Shown here piece after piece: positions 21,449 to 33,800 of a stretch of DNA of 64,000 bases (its first letter is position 1; each line of letters starts with the position of its first letter). Made by a program: the position numbers and the translations under genes. This DNA is from Daphnia pulex. Lineage: Eukaryota; Arthropoda; Branchiopoda; Diplostraca; Daphniidae. The notes below the pieces were generated by a model that saw only the letters and a list, made by a program, of their open reading frames with translations, did not search any database and was not told where the DNA came from. The stretch is taken from NCBI RefSeq assembly GCF_021134715.1, contig NC_060028.1, positions 10,329,482 through 10,393,481 of the forward strand. The letters are read 5' to 3'.

Positions 21449-24400
21449 TCAATCCAGGCTGGAGCGTATGGAATTGTCGGATCGATGGAGTGGGGCTGGC
21501 GTTCGATCTTCGGCATTATCCGGTTGAGCGCTGGTGGATTCGCGGTTTGCAGATGTCTCGCCTCGGTGATTCCTCATGGGGCTCTTGGCTTCGTACGTTG
21601 CCGAGTGGTTGCTCTGCCTTCGACCTGGACGTTGTAAAGCGACCGAAATGAATGACAAGGAAATGAAGCGGCCCAGGCCCAAGGAAGAGAGAAAGCCCAG
21701 CATCGGACTACAAAAGGTAGGACACACATTGTATGTACACACATCTCTATAGACAACACGGTGCGCGTCCCGTCGTCTACTATTTAGGCTCGTCTTTTCT
21801 CAGACGACATGCTACTACATTATCAAGACTATCATCAACTCTACTCTCGCAATTTTCAATTGCATTTCCTGGGAATCAGGCAGACAGGCAGGCAGAAGGA
21901 AAGTGCTTTCATTTCAAGCGCCCAGCTCTTCTGCTCTCCTCTCGCCTCTGCGTATTATACAGATGCACCGATCCCAGTCGATCGATAGCTGTAACGGGCC
22001 CGGTATAGGGAAATCAAAGGGATCGGTTAGATAAAGGAAAGAGACGAAATTGATCAGTAAAATAGCGAGTGCACTCCCATTTCATGCATCCAGCGCGGTG
22101 TCCCCAGATGTGCTCCTCCTCCCGCACACACACACTAAAGCAGTCGTATAGAGTTAAATATGAGGGAGATCTATTTTTCCCCCGTAGATTCAGCAGAGTC
22201 TTTGTCCCTAGTCGAGTTTCCTTTGGAGAATAATAAAGCCGAAACTAACTACCGCGCTACTACCTAGTTTACCTAGTCTCTAGCTCACCCACCGACATGA
22301 AACTTCAAACGCCACTAATCTCTGTCTATTCATGCATGATAATACCGATCTATATACATTTCTCTTAACCCAAATGATAAGCCTTTGAAAATTTCCAGCT
22401 CCGCGTTCACTGCGGCGAAACTCTGTGTGCAGAGCGCTATTGTATGTAGCGTCGTTTTTTTTTTTTTTCATTCGGGGATGCTCATGCAGTGCTTATACGA
22501 CTACCTATGGGTGTGTGTTTCCCCGTGGCTATAAAAGCCATTTGGGCTTAACTATACTTAGGGTGTGCCATGCTCTTTGATGTTGATGATGGATTGGTGG
22601 GGGAGAGAAAAAGAGACTAGAGACTAGAGATAGAGAGCGTCGTCTACACTTTCGGTTTCGGTCGTTGGCACCCGGGCTGCTGAAATGGACTTGTCTCTCT
22701 TTCCCATCAGTGAGCCGTCCGGAATAAGAACAGAGGAAGGAAAAGAGCTCACGGAGGCGTGGGCTACTGCCACTGCTGCTGCTGCGGTCTTAACTGTGAA
22801 CCCTAGGCAACGCGTTTGCTACTATATCGACTCGTCTTTTCGGCTGGCCAATTCTCACTCGGGAGAATTGGGTGGAGAAAGAGAGAGAGAACTTTGATCG
22901 CCGTTGCGTATTATATGGCCTCCGCAGTCGAAGGTTTTGTCCTTTTTTTTCTGCCTTTTTTATCGATAGCGGCTTGATTTCATCTATAAATCGTTCCAGC
23001 ACCGACCACTGGCCGGCATTCTTTTAACAGTTGCTAGGTGTCGACTGGGAGGGGGGCGAAAACAATAAAATTTATTCTCGTATTATATTATCGTGGCCAG
23101 TTTTTTTGTTTCTTCTTCTTTTGGGTTGTCCCTGCCATGTGGGATGGAGTCTGACGTATGGAAGAGAAAGATCCACACGGGTGATTAGGTTTTTCATTCA
23201 CGCGCCATCAATCTGTACAGAAAGAAACTTAATGGATCTAATGTGCGCTACGTTGGATAGGCGCTCTCACACCTTCCCCATCCGGTTTTTCTTTGTAAAA
23301 AAAAATGTCACAGGCAACAGATAAGAAAATCCCGGGTCGACAGCGAGGAGGGAAATGAAAGAGATAAGTAAAAAGTAATAAGAGGAAAAAGAGACGAGAA
23401 AAAAGGGGTCTCGCTCGGTTTCTAGCTCTATACGATTCGGTCGCTCATCCCGTGGGTGGGCACACAGAGTGACGGTGGCGTAGAATCGATCAATAAATAG
23501 GTCGACTATACACGATATAGATTCTATTCTATTGTAAACGTTCCCGATCCAGCGTTCCATGCCGAGCTCTCTCTTTTTCTTTTTTCTATTTCTATTTCTT
23601 CCTGCCATCACGACAGCTACTGTATACAGTGAGTGAGCAAAGGATGTATGGAAGTTGATGGACAAGACAAAAGAGAGAAAGAAAAGATGGGGTCGAGTGA
23701 GTTTTCGCAGATCACACGTCACACAGTGAACGTACCGTAGAAGGATCCCCGCGAGTGATGGTGACCGCCGTTGTTGATCGAGTTAGTCCTACGCGCCCCG
23801 ATATCTATACAGGCGGATGGAACGTTGGAGGACGGGGTAGGAGTGCGGTGTAGTGAAGTGCGGACACACACACACAGCACAAGAAAATGAAAAAAAAAGG
23901 GCCACATGTATAGACAGTGGTGTAATTATACTGTTATATAGTAGTAGATTGAGAGAAATATGAGTTGATGCTTATCGAGACAGGCTTGGACGCTCGACCG
24001 AGCAGATATATCGGACCAACAACAAAGAAAAAAGCCAGAAGAAGATTGGGGGGTAAAGTGCTTTTGTAAGCAACATTTCACCGACATCATCTTCTCTCTC
24101 TCTCTCTCTCTCTCCTTTTTGGCTTGTTTTTTTCTTTGTCGAAACTTATATATAAGACACAGGAAGATCAGCAAGATGGGGTGGCTGCTGCTGCTGTTGG
24201 CACAGCTGTCGTCAGCCGCGTCCTCGTCGCCGAGTTATTCTCGTGCGCAAAACTGTTTGTCTCTTTTTCTTTTTTCGGTTTTTCTCTTTTCCTTTTTTTT
24301 CCATTAAAGAGATGAGATCACGTACCTGTGGGTGCAGCTGTCTCGGAATCGGTGATGGATACCTGTCGGTGGTAGTTGGGTCGCGGCGGATGCTTTCCAT

Positions 24401-26232
24401 CTGAGATGATATTCAAGTCAAAATCAATAAAAGGGGCGCGTCCCCGTTTTCTTCCACAAGATGTAAGGGAGACGGAGATCTCTCTCTCTAATGATGAGCG
24501 CTAGGCTATACTCGCCGCAACAAACCTGTGTGAGTGTGGTTGATGGTCGTACTGACGCTGGACGGCGGAGCCAAGTGAGCGTTGCCGTAGCCTCGGGCTT
24601 GATCTTGAGCGAAACGAGCCCGGCTGAAGAGTCTCAAAACGAGGCAGGTCAGCGCCATGAAAATGGACATGCCGACACCCAATCCGATGACCGTTGGCAC
24701 ATCGGATTTCAACCAAGGTCCGTGCGGTTCTAATAAAAAAAAATTGAATGATTCGCGGACAAAATTCCGGCGTGATTAATGATGGGCAAATCGGCAAAGG
24801 CCAACTGACCTGGGAGGCAAAGGCTAGTTTGCGAAATGGATTCGAGCGTGATGGACGGACGGAATGCCGCCCGGCAACGACATTCATGAGCGGTGCCTTG
24901 GTCCGACAAGGCGCAAACGGAGTTGCGGTCGTAGTACTGACACGACTGATCGTAGAGGCAATCTTCGCCCAGCTTCAAAGCTGCTCTCCTCACCCCAAAT
25001 GATGGCCACCGGAATAAAAAAAAATGTAGAAAAAATAAAACATGAGCTGTGTGTTAAGCTGGCCGGGCTTGTGGTTTTTCTTCCTGGGCTTTCAAAGATC
25101 ATTCGGGTGGTGACAGTGTGCGCTGGTGCGGACGTTAAGCAAAGGGAGAAAGGATGTGACATCGGCAGAGACGGGCGAAATTGGCGGAATAATGCACGCA
25201 ACTGTGAGCAGAATAAGTTAAGTCTGAAGGAGCAGTAGGACCACAAGTCCAAACCGTCACGGTCTATAGTCCGCGGCCGGAATATACATTTGAATTTAGA
25301 GCGCGCGGGGGGTGTAAGGTGGTCGGGTAAATTAGTTTATGGGAGCGGGGGGGGGGGGCCTGGGTATTTCAAATGGAATGAATAAAAAAATCTTTTTTGA
25401 TTTAATTTGACGAACGTACGTGGGACGCAGATGGAGTTGTCGACGATGATGGGGAAGTCGGAGTCGCACTCGCAGCGTTGCGTCATGGCGTTGCAAACGG
25501 TGTGAGGCAGTCCGGAATTGCACTGATCGGCGTCGTCGCAAAAGTCGCCCACTAGGAAGCCTCGACTCTTGATCGACTTGATCACCGGAACCGTGTCCCG
25601 ATGCGCCTGCTGCCCTTCCTGCAACATCCAAGTCGATAACCATCGAGATGCCGATGATGATGATGATGTTGATCCGGCGTCGGTGGCGGCGTTAGTGGCG
25701 GCGGCATCTTGGCGTGTGTGCGCGCGAGGATCAAAGCGGAGGGAAAGAGAAAAAAAACCCAAAAAGAGGAAGGAAATAAAAGGAATAGAAAAGACTTAGT
25801 CGATGGATAGATAGAAAGCGGAACGGATTCCAACATCAGCGATAGACTAAGTTTATATATGGCCAGGAATCTGGCCAACTAACTCGTCGAGTTAGTTAGC
25901 CAGCACTGATTGATGTTGGACTGTCAGCAAACTCTTTTCAAAAGCATTCTCTCTACATATACAGGCTTGTTTTTACTGCCAGTTCATTGTCCTTTTTTTT
26001 TACATCATCTAGTACCCCCTTTTAGTTGTATAGGGTTGTGATGGAGTGCGCATAGAGGACGTAGTCGGCTTGACTGCCTTGTACAACATGATGTGTTTAT
26101 TATACCTGATTGATTGGGAGGGATTCTCCTCGGCTGTTGCTGATCGTCCGGCCGTTGGATGATGGAAGACCCCGACGCCCAGTTGCACAAGCGGAATAGC
26201 AATAAAAGCGACAGGCTGGAAGACGACCGCAT
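21449..26232 (-). CDS. Single-pass membrane protein with two EB-like cysteine modules
   Basis: Exons 26106-26232, 25420-25707, 24810-24980, 24526-24729, 24326-24400 and 21449-21624 all join in phase 1 and give a 346-aa frame. Exon 1 codes a signal peptide (MRSSSSLSLLLLFRLCNWASG). Exon 2 has a Ser/Ala-rich stretch, then the first module, C-x5-C-x8-C-x6-C-x-C-x13-C (from FCDDADQC). Exon 3 has a second module of the same layout (from EDCLYDQSC). Exon 4 has one membrane span (VIGLGVGMSIFMALTCLVL) and a basic stop-transfer RLFSRARFAQ. The tail is polar (HPPRPNYHRQVSITDSE in exon 5). EB modules are found in arthropod and nematode secreted or surface proteins; the function here is unknown. The last exon is chosen by phase, a good pyrimidine-AG acceptor and its clean 58-codon tail. 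A 41-nt alternative at 24212-24252 would also close the frame. The 2.7-kb last intron is unusually long for this window. Confidence 0.72.
22530..22537 (+). promoter_or_regulatory. TATA-box-like motif
   Basis: TATAAAAG within the short inverted repeat GGCTATAAAAGCC, on + inside the long last intron of the EB-protein gene. No downstream gene is evident, so its use is uncertain. Confidence 0.25.
24092..24114. repeat. (CT)n microsatellite
   Basis: About 11 consecutive CT units inside the EB-protein intron. Confidence 0.9.
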
Positions 26233-27229
26233 CTTCTTTTCTCGGCTTTTCTTCTTCTTCTTTTCCAATTCGGGATTTTTTCTTCTTATTCTCGCGTTCG
26301 CCCAGGCTCTTGTATTTCCTTGTGATGACGCGCACTCGTTTATTTATGTTACGACAACCTGCTCACTTCATCCAACGTTCGCTAGCAAGTCGATGAGCCT
26401 ACTTGTCTCATCGCCGCTGGGGGGTTTGACTTTGTTATTATTTTTTCTCTATTTTGTATTTCTTTTTTTTTCTTTGCTGCTGGTGCTCCCCCCTTTTTCT
26501 AACGATTCATCCGGAATAAAGCAGCGGGACCCGTTCTCTTTAGCCTCCAGTCCAGCTGCTCGCTCTAGCGCCGCACTATACCGACCCTTTTTTATTTTTC
26601 GGATCAATACCAACTTACCCCCGCTGTCCGCAATAGTAGAAATAACGGTCAAATCAAACGGAGGGGGCGACAGAAATGAAATTGAGAGCCGCTTGTCTTT
26701 GGGATTTTTTTTTCCACCCCTCCCTTCCTTCCTCGACTAGCGCTGCACGTTTGGTTTGTCAACAACTCGATTCGTTTCGGCATCGATCGACGCACAAGTT
26801 GACTTTGATCACGGACTCTCGGCGGCGACGGTGATTACATCTGCCAAGCCAATTTTTGTTGATTCGAATCCCACTCCGCCCCGCGCGCCCGTCGAGTTTG
26901 ACAAGACAGCACACTCAAAAGTCACTGGTTAGAGTGCAGCACCGAACTCAACTTTGACGCCACTGTAGTCGGTGTTTAATTAAAAAACAAACCACACACA
27001 CATACACACACACAAGTCAAACAGGAAGTTTTTTTTTCATCAAAACTATAATCCACGCACGATATCTCTCTCACATTTCCAGCCGAGTCCTGGAAAGAAA
27101 GAAAAGTTTTCCAACAAGCTCAACTCGTCAAAGATGCTACCGGTCTCTCTCGTTGCTCACTCTTGTTCAGTGTCTTGTTGTGTGTGTGTGCTGTTACCGG
27201 TGTTTCGGCTGGAAGCAGTTGAGACGGTC

Positions 27230-27237
27230 TATAAAAG
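27230..27237 (+). promoter_or_regulatory. TATA-box-like motif with downstream small open frame
   Basis: TATAAAAG followed by a 69-codon open frame beginning at 27238; an in-frame ATG at 27283 starts MAEKHLSSASSSC. The product has a hydrophobic stretch (FFLLCFHFYLCPFILALLC) and then RQKRDR, a possible dibasic cleavage site. Because the first ATG directly follows the TATA box, any transcript starting about 30 bp downstream would use the second ATG. Unproven. Confidence 0.3.
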
Positions 27238-28336
27238 ATGGGCCAGAGTGAGACGAGTCGAGAGAGCCGTCCGTTAGCGACGATGGCAGAGAAGCATCTC
27301 AGCAGCGCTTCTTCTTCTTGTCGGTTCTTTCTCCTTTGCTTCCACTTTTACTTGTGCCCCTTCATTCTCGCTCTCTTGTGTTCCTCGGCTCGTCAAAAGC
27401 GGGATCGAGCAAGTCCCGCCTACTCGGTCTTCGCCAATCAATACTAAAACCCAGTAGCAGCAGAAGCAGCAGCAGCTCAGCACACGCGTAGACACACTTC
27501 TATACATCACGTATATATAGAATCGTGTATGGTTCTCGGTTCCGTATATACACACACACACACATACACGACAACAGTCTTATCATCTAAATAGGCCACA
27601 CGGCCCCTTCTCTTTCTCTCTATATCTATCTGCCATTATACCGTACTTTTATATACCCGTGCTCACTGTTTTTAATGCAGAGGCTCGGAACAGCGCTGGG
27701 CGATGTGTTGTCTGTACTTTTCCAGCACACTCTTTTTTTTCTACTGCTATTATTTAGAATTTTATTCTTCTAATGGAGCTTCTCTACCTATTCACAAGAA
27801 GGAGTTGGGTACATAGAAAATTCGCTTCGGATTGCATCTGATTGACGTCATGCAGGCCTTTTCAAGCTATTTTGAAGGGGATAACGCACAAACAGAAAGG
27901 AGAAGAAGAAAAAAATAATAAGATTAAGACTATTCTTAGCTTGATTCGGGAACGTGATGGCTGTCTATAGACAGTTATTGAATGTGGAAGAAAAGGGGTG
28001 GGTGGGTTGGGTTGGGTGAGGGGGAAATCACTTGTTACTCGCGCCGGATGTGTTTACCGAACGATCAAACATGTCGTCGTCCTTGCAGACCTGGTGAACT
28101 TTAGTCTATATACCCTCCCTTTTCCTTTCTAGATGACGTCTAGCATTAGATTTATACCGAGCAGCAGCAGCTGGCTTATTCGGCTGTAGGGTTTCTTATA
28201 CAGTACCATATCCCCAAGTTCAATTGCGTATGTTGTTTTCCCTTTGAAATGTTGAAAAAAAAAGACTTGTTTTTTTTCTTCTTCTTTCTCTTCTGTGTTT
28301 TTCTCGCGGGGAAAGATTATATTGATCGATGCTCCG

Positions 28337-28351
28337 TGTGTGTGTGTGTGT
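28337..28351. repeat. (GT)n microsatellite
   Basis: Short GT dinucleotide run; a similar run is at about 28617-28634. Confidence 0.85.
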
Positions 28352-30750
28352 ATCTGTGCCACTGTTGTTTAGGCCATGGGTTGAGTCGGGAAATGAAATC
28401 GGTATAGATGCTCAACCAATTGTGAAGCTATAGACTCTCCTCGTTGGGACGAGAGGTTTGAAAAGCGTCTCGCGCTCTTGGGTTGCCGAGCTGCTGATTG
28501 TTTCCGTTGGGTCTCGTTATTGTTTCCTATTATATATCGGAAAGTGGGGGCTGCTGAATGGCAGCAGCAAACGCATCTACCCATTTCAAAATAGAGTGTA
28601 CCGGCCCAATTATTACGCTGTGTGTGTGTGTGTGCTGTGTCGACCCCCCTTGTGACCCGCAAGAGGGCTGTTGTCATTTGCAGGAGGCGCAAACCCAATT
28701 GAATCATCTGAATTCCCTTCTGGAAAACGGCATCAAGATGTTCGTTATCATTGACATTTGCTCTCGCCCCCCTCACACCATCTATATATACTCGAATGAT
28801 TCTTCAAACCAGCTCGACATGTTTAATGGTAATTGGCCGAGGGCGGGTAGAAGAAGGAACAAGAAAACACGGTAGAAGGAGTTGCTTCTTGAATGTCGAA
28901 AGAAAACTAGTTGGCTAGCCCAGTCTGTCCCGTTTCTTTTTTGGAAAAGGTCTTGAATGATTATTCATGAACGCGTTTGATTATTCCGAATTGAAAACTC
29001 AACAATTGGATGAGCAGATCCTTTGCAGTTTCTAGCGCTCGGTCGTTGATGTAGGTCCTGAGAGAGATAAGATTTCAAATTCAACTGATGATGTCACACA
29101 AAAGAATGTGCGTGTTGTAGCCTGTTCGTTTGTCACTCTGAAATCAAAAGAGGGGAAATAAGCTGATCAAGAGATCAAGTGGAGTTGAGCGTGAAATTGT
29201 TCACGCTGAACTTTTCTTCGGGATTTCCAACGAATGTCGGCCGACAAATCCCTCCCAGAATCGCTTCCATTTTTTAAACAACCCTCCCGAAAAATGATAA
29301 ATAAACCAGCCGGTCCGGCCAAATAACCTGTCCTCAGCTGCTGACCCGAAACGTCAAACCCAACCAACATTCGTAATTATGTTAAATGTCGTAAAATAGT
29401 ACCATAGGGCAGGTGGAAAAGAAGCGTTTATCATCACTGTCTCGTAGGGACGCATCTCTGGTACGAGATATAGAACATCTTAAACTTTTGATGACTGTTG
29501 TTCCTACCCCTCGACGACGCTCCGGTCGTTATCGCCGCGCGACGTCCTCTTCTTCACGGTGCCCATTTGACTTTGACATCTGGCGCCGATGGCGACGTCT
29601 TTTTTTTCCCCCCAACCCCTCCTCCCCCCGTGTACGTCAACATCCATCTCAATCAATTCGATATTATGTCGTGATATCCGTGCGTATATTGATGGCCGAC
29701 GCCATGGCAAACAAGAAAAAAAAAATACGTCTGATACTGTAGCTTCAAGTTTATAGCCTTTTTTGGGTTTTTTTTATTTTATTATTCCGTCTATAGTGCT
29801 CTCTCATCTTGACTCGCAGAATCCGAAAGTATTGTTATGTAAAAAAAAGGCGCTGGGATTTGTTTCGCACTTTGTGTCGCGCAAAAGGCGCAATGGATAT
29901 GTTCTGTACGACTGACAATAACAGAAATGGAAGGATCTGGTCGACCGGTGCTGCTGCCGACGACGATAACCCGAATAGAAGAGAGAGAGAAAGAGAGTGG
30001 CACTATATGTGTAGCCGTGTATGGGCCAAGATTTTCCTCCGAGCTTTCGTATTGATTGAGTGAGTGGTAGAGAGAGACACACACTTTCAGCATTCACGAC
30101 TTTGGACGGCTCGCCAAAAAATATAAAAACGGTAGCGACTTCTTCTTCTTCGGAGGTTGGAAAAAAAACAAACAAACAAAACTGCCAACCGAGAATTTAT
30201 GTTCCGTTTTGTTTCTTTGGCTGGATTTCAGTTGTGCGGATAGACAGTGTCGTCAAGTGAACTTAACTGAACAAAGAGAGGTTTTTCTTCTTTTTTCCCC
30301 CTTAATAATTCTGGTGAAACGTCATCTGCTGTCAGTTGACTGATTCTAATTAAAGTAGTAGTTGTTGCGGTTGTCGTAACTACAGGCGCCCTCTAAAAAA
30401 AACAGATTGAAGCGTTTTATCAGATTTGCAGATGAAAATCCTGCGGCGGATGCGTTACAGAAATAAAAGAAGAAAACAAAAGAAATTTCCCAGTGTACAG
30501 GCGCAAGTGAACTGTGTCAACTGGTTCCTATGGAAACCAAGTCGATAAAAACGGGTCTAACTATAGCCTTAAATCTTGTTATTTTATTTTATTTTTTTAA
30601 ACGGCATGGAAAAAGAGAAGGACATAGGCGTGTGTCTCTAGGGGCTGTGTATTTCTGACGGTCGGCTTATACATATTTGATTTACATCCTTTAGTTTTTT
30701 CCCCCCTTTTTTAGTTTCGTTGCGTTACGGCGTTGCAGTTGATCGTGCAG

Positions 30751-30764
30751 CCGTTAGGTGGCGT
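30751..30764 (+). promoter_or_regulatory. CTCF-like motif
   Basis: CCGTTAGGTGGCGT on +, in the long non-coding stretch. Differs by one base from the copy at 2666. Confidence 0.3.
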
Positions 30765-30797
30765 CGCGGGACTGGGTAGTTGAACGAACTACAAATG

Positions 30798-30818
30798 TTT
30801 TTTTTTTTTTTTTTTTTT
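30798..30818. repeat. Poly-T run
   Basis: A 21-nt T homopolymer about 35 bp after a CCGTTAGGTGGCGT motif at 30751-30764. Confidence 0.9.
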
Positions 30819-33800
30819 ATTATTTGTTGTTTTATCTTTTTGTTTTAAAAATTGCCGCTTTTATCGTTTTTGAGCGGTTTTGATTTAGGTCTGGTTTCTA
30901 ATTTTCTATCGATTTCTTAAAAATGGCTAGAGAAGAAAAAAGAAAAGTGTCGTCTGCTTTCGATCGTTTTGTTTACAAGTTTCGAAAAAGAGACCACAAG
31001 TTTAAGTTGAGTAGATTACAAAGAAAACGGAACGATCACTTTCTTGGAAACGTGGCAGCACGAAAAATAGGGCAACAAGTAAAATTATAAAAATGTGATC
31101 GCCGTGTGAACTCGGGTGTTTTGGCTCTCCATTTCATGCTGTCTTGGCAAGTAAATATAATGATTATGGGAGCTTAAATAGAAGATAAACCTGTTACTGT
31201 ACAAATTTTTCAAATGTTAGTTCCTCACTATCATTTATCCAGCCTTTGTAACAACACGAGATATGCAAATTTTATTGCTTGTGCTGGTATTGACATGACA
31301 TGTTACCGTTAAACTATTTCATTATCATTGCTTGGGTAATGATTTTTGTTTTTATTCCTATGGTGATGCATGATATTGCGTAAATGCAATCCATGGAAAC
31401 CCAAAATTCTTTTGCTTATTAAAAGTTTACCCACTGTCTCATTTTCAACTCTTCCTTATTTGTTGTTTCTGTAAATATTTTTCGTAACCCTTTTTTTTAT
31501 TTTTCATATAGATAATCAGCATCTCTCTTGATTGAAGAAACTACCCAGGATGTCGGTCGAGTTACGGATCTCTTCTTCGCCTATCTTTAAATGTTCTCGT
31601 GTACACCCATGTGAGTGTGGGTGTATTCACGAGGACCCCCCTTTTTCTTATCCGGCCTGGTGGATTCAACTATTCTGTGGATGGAGCACTTTTGTGTTAA
31701 ATGCCCGGCCGTATTTCCCAGGCTGAAAGGTAGGAAAAATTTATCTTTATATTCTTTCTTTTTGACTATTTGGTAGCGTTGATTACAAATCGTTACACAG
31801 TACGGGTACAATTATTCCTGAGCTACCGTATATGCGGTTGACCGGAACTGTTTTCTCTCGCCGGTTTTGTTTACTCAGTCAGGGTTCATTAAATCACCAA
31901 TGGAAGTGGGAAACTTACAATTGAAACTTATTTGCAAAACGACTGCAGAGATCGTGCTCGGTTTTATACCTCAAAACTTTGTCTGTGGGATTAAACAAAT
32001 TCCGCAATATTTTAACTTTAAGCATTTGAAGCATCGTAAAACTAAAAAATTATATGACCAAGAGGGACCTGCCGCTTCCTCGTTGTTTTTAATTTGTTTT
32101 TATTTTATTTTCGTGCCACTTTCAAAAGTTTCGATCTACCGCAACAGTCGAAAGTTTCTTTTTGTTTCATCGCCAAAATTCTCTTCGCCGGTTTTCTCCC
32201 ACGCGCGTCAGAAACTGGTGATTGGAAAATAGAGGCTTCAATGCCGACGCACCCACACATCATTTTCGGATGCAAAGAGAGTAATCAAGCGCCGAGATTG
32301 GTACGCGGGAAATCCGAAAATAACAAGACGAAATAAACGACGAAAAAATATAAATGCGAAACTCGAGGGGTGGCTGATTCCGTTCAAATTGCTCCCGACA
32401 AATGGCTCCTCCCCAGCAGTGATTTACTGTTGCAGCGTTGAGGTTAGCGTCTCACCGTTGACCCGATTTCTTGGCCATTTCACATCTTTGAACCTGCTGC
32501 TATTGTTTGGTTTAGGAGACGTTCAGGTTAGGCAACCCGAAAGCGATCGTGATGGCCCCCCCTCTGATTCTCCCAGCTGATGAAACGTGACTCTTCTTCA
32601 TTTTCTTCTTTTCCGTCCCGCTCACGCGCTCCCTTCGCTGCCTTCGCCTCGCCTATTTGACAAATAAAATAAAAACCAGCAGCACGAAAAAGAACGAAAA
32701 ATAAAAGAACTTAGTCTTCTCGACTAATGGAACGGAAGCACACAAATAAGCAACTGCCCCCCCCCCTACGGCACAAGGTTTGCTTTGTTTATTTTTTATT
32801 TTTTTAATTATCCTTGTCTACTTCTATTTGGTGCTCTCCCTCCCGCCTAAGTTTATTATTTGCATGGCTGTGTAGACTCAGTGTCTCTACTCGACTGTAA
32901 TGAGGTAACTAGTATATACGTCATACGTATATACGTATGAACTCTCGTGTGTCTTAACGAGCTTTAGTTTTAATCGCAGTGCGAGCACTCGGAAAACCAC
33001 CGGAGAGAGAGAGATGGTGGGGGGTAATATTCCATAAATAAAGTAGTTGCGCAACTTTTTATTTAGTACCAACGAACCTTGAACTTGAGGTAGTATATAC
33101 ACAAAATGAGTTTCGGGCACTTCCATTTTTGGTTTGGGCTTTTGAGCTCAAAGTTATTTGGAGACGTGTGGCATGCACACACACACACTTCCTCCTTCTT
33201 ATTTCTGCTCGTTTGCTGACTGGGACTTTTTTTTTTCCAGGAATGTCTTTGTTTGTTTGCGTATTCGCTGTTGTTGTTTTTTAACGGCGACTTAAAAAGA
33301 AAAAAAAAGAAAACACTATTCAGCACTTTCAGAGACTTCCTCTGCTCCTCTTGTACCTCCCGATGGTCATTTGTTGTTGTGAAAAGTGGTGGAGAGAAAG
33401 GGAGTGAAGTCAAAAGGAGGTTTACTTGTTAATTTGACGGCTCCTGCTGTTAGTGACGGCGGCGTTTGGTATTTGGACTTGACAACAAGTCGCGGCCATG
33501 GCCGGGTCGACCAAGAAACAGATGGCAGGTCATTATTTGCTTCTTTCTTTCCCTTTTTCTTTTTTTAGTTTCTCCATTTCCCACTTTTCGTGCGAAAGTA
33601 GAAAACCGGAAAGCGAAAGAAACGCGTCGCCAAGAAAGTTGGTAACCGAGAAAAGCATTAAATGGCCTAGCTAATGTCAAATCGATTCTCAGATTGAGGT
33701 TTTATTTTTGTTTTGTTTGGATGGATGGAATTCGCTCAAGCGGATCCGATCCGGCCGCAAACGGTTTTTTTGTTTTGTTTCTTCTTCCTCTTCTCTTGTT

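Noticed and set aside
24212-24252. Alternative last exon for the EB-protein gene
   Set aside because: It closes the frame (ending RTRITRRRGRG), but its acceptor sits in a purine-rich context and the tail is short. The 21449-21624 exon has a better acceptor and a longer clean frame. Kept only as an alternative.
24124-24315. Open frame on + beginning with a leucine-rich, signal-peptide-like stretch
   Set aside because: It comes from CTG and T-rich low-complexity sequence inside the intron of the minus-strand gene, with no partner exon.
26159-26740. 193-codon open frame on +
   Set aside because: Phe/Ser/Leu-rich translation of pyrimidine-rich sequence, antisense to the EB-protein signal-peptide exon; no domain.
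26862-26880. tRNA B-box-like GATTCGAATCCC
   Set aside because: No A box at the right distance upstream and no cloverleaf could be formed by eye.
28558-28875. 105-codon open frame on + (and 135 codons on -) with a helix-like segment
   Set aside because: Open on both strands, flanked by GT microsatellites, no homology recognised and no consistent splice partners.
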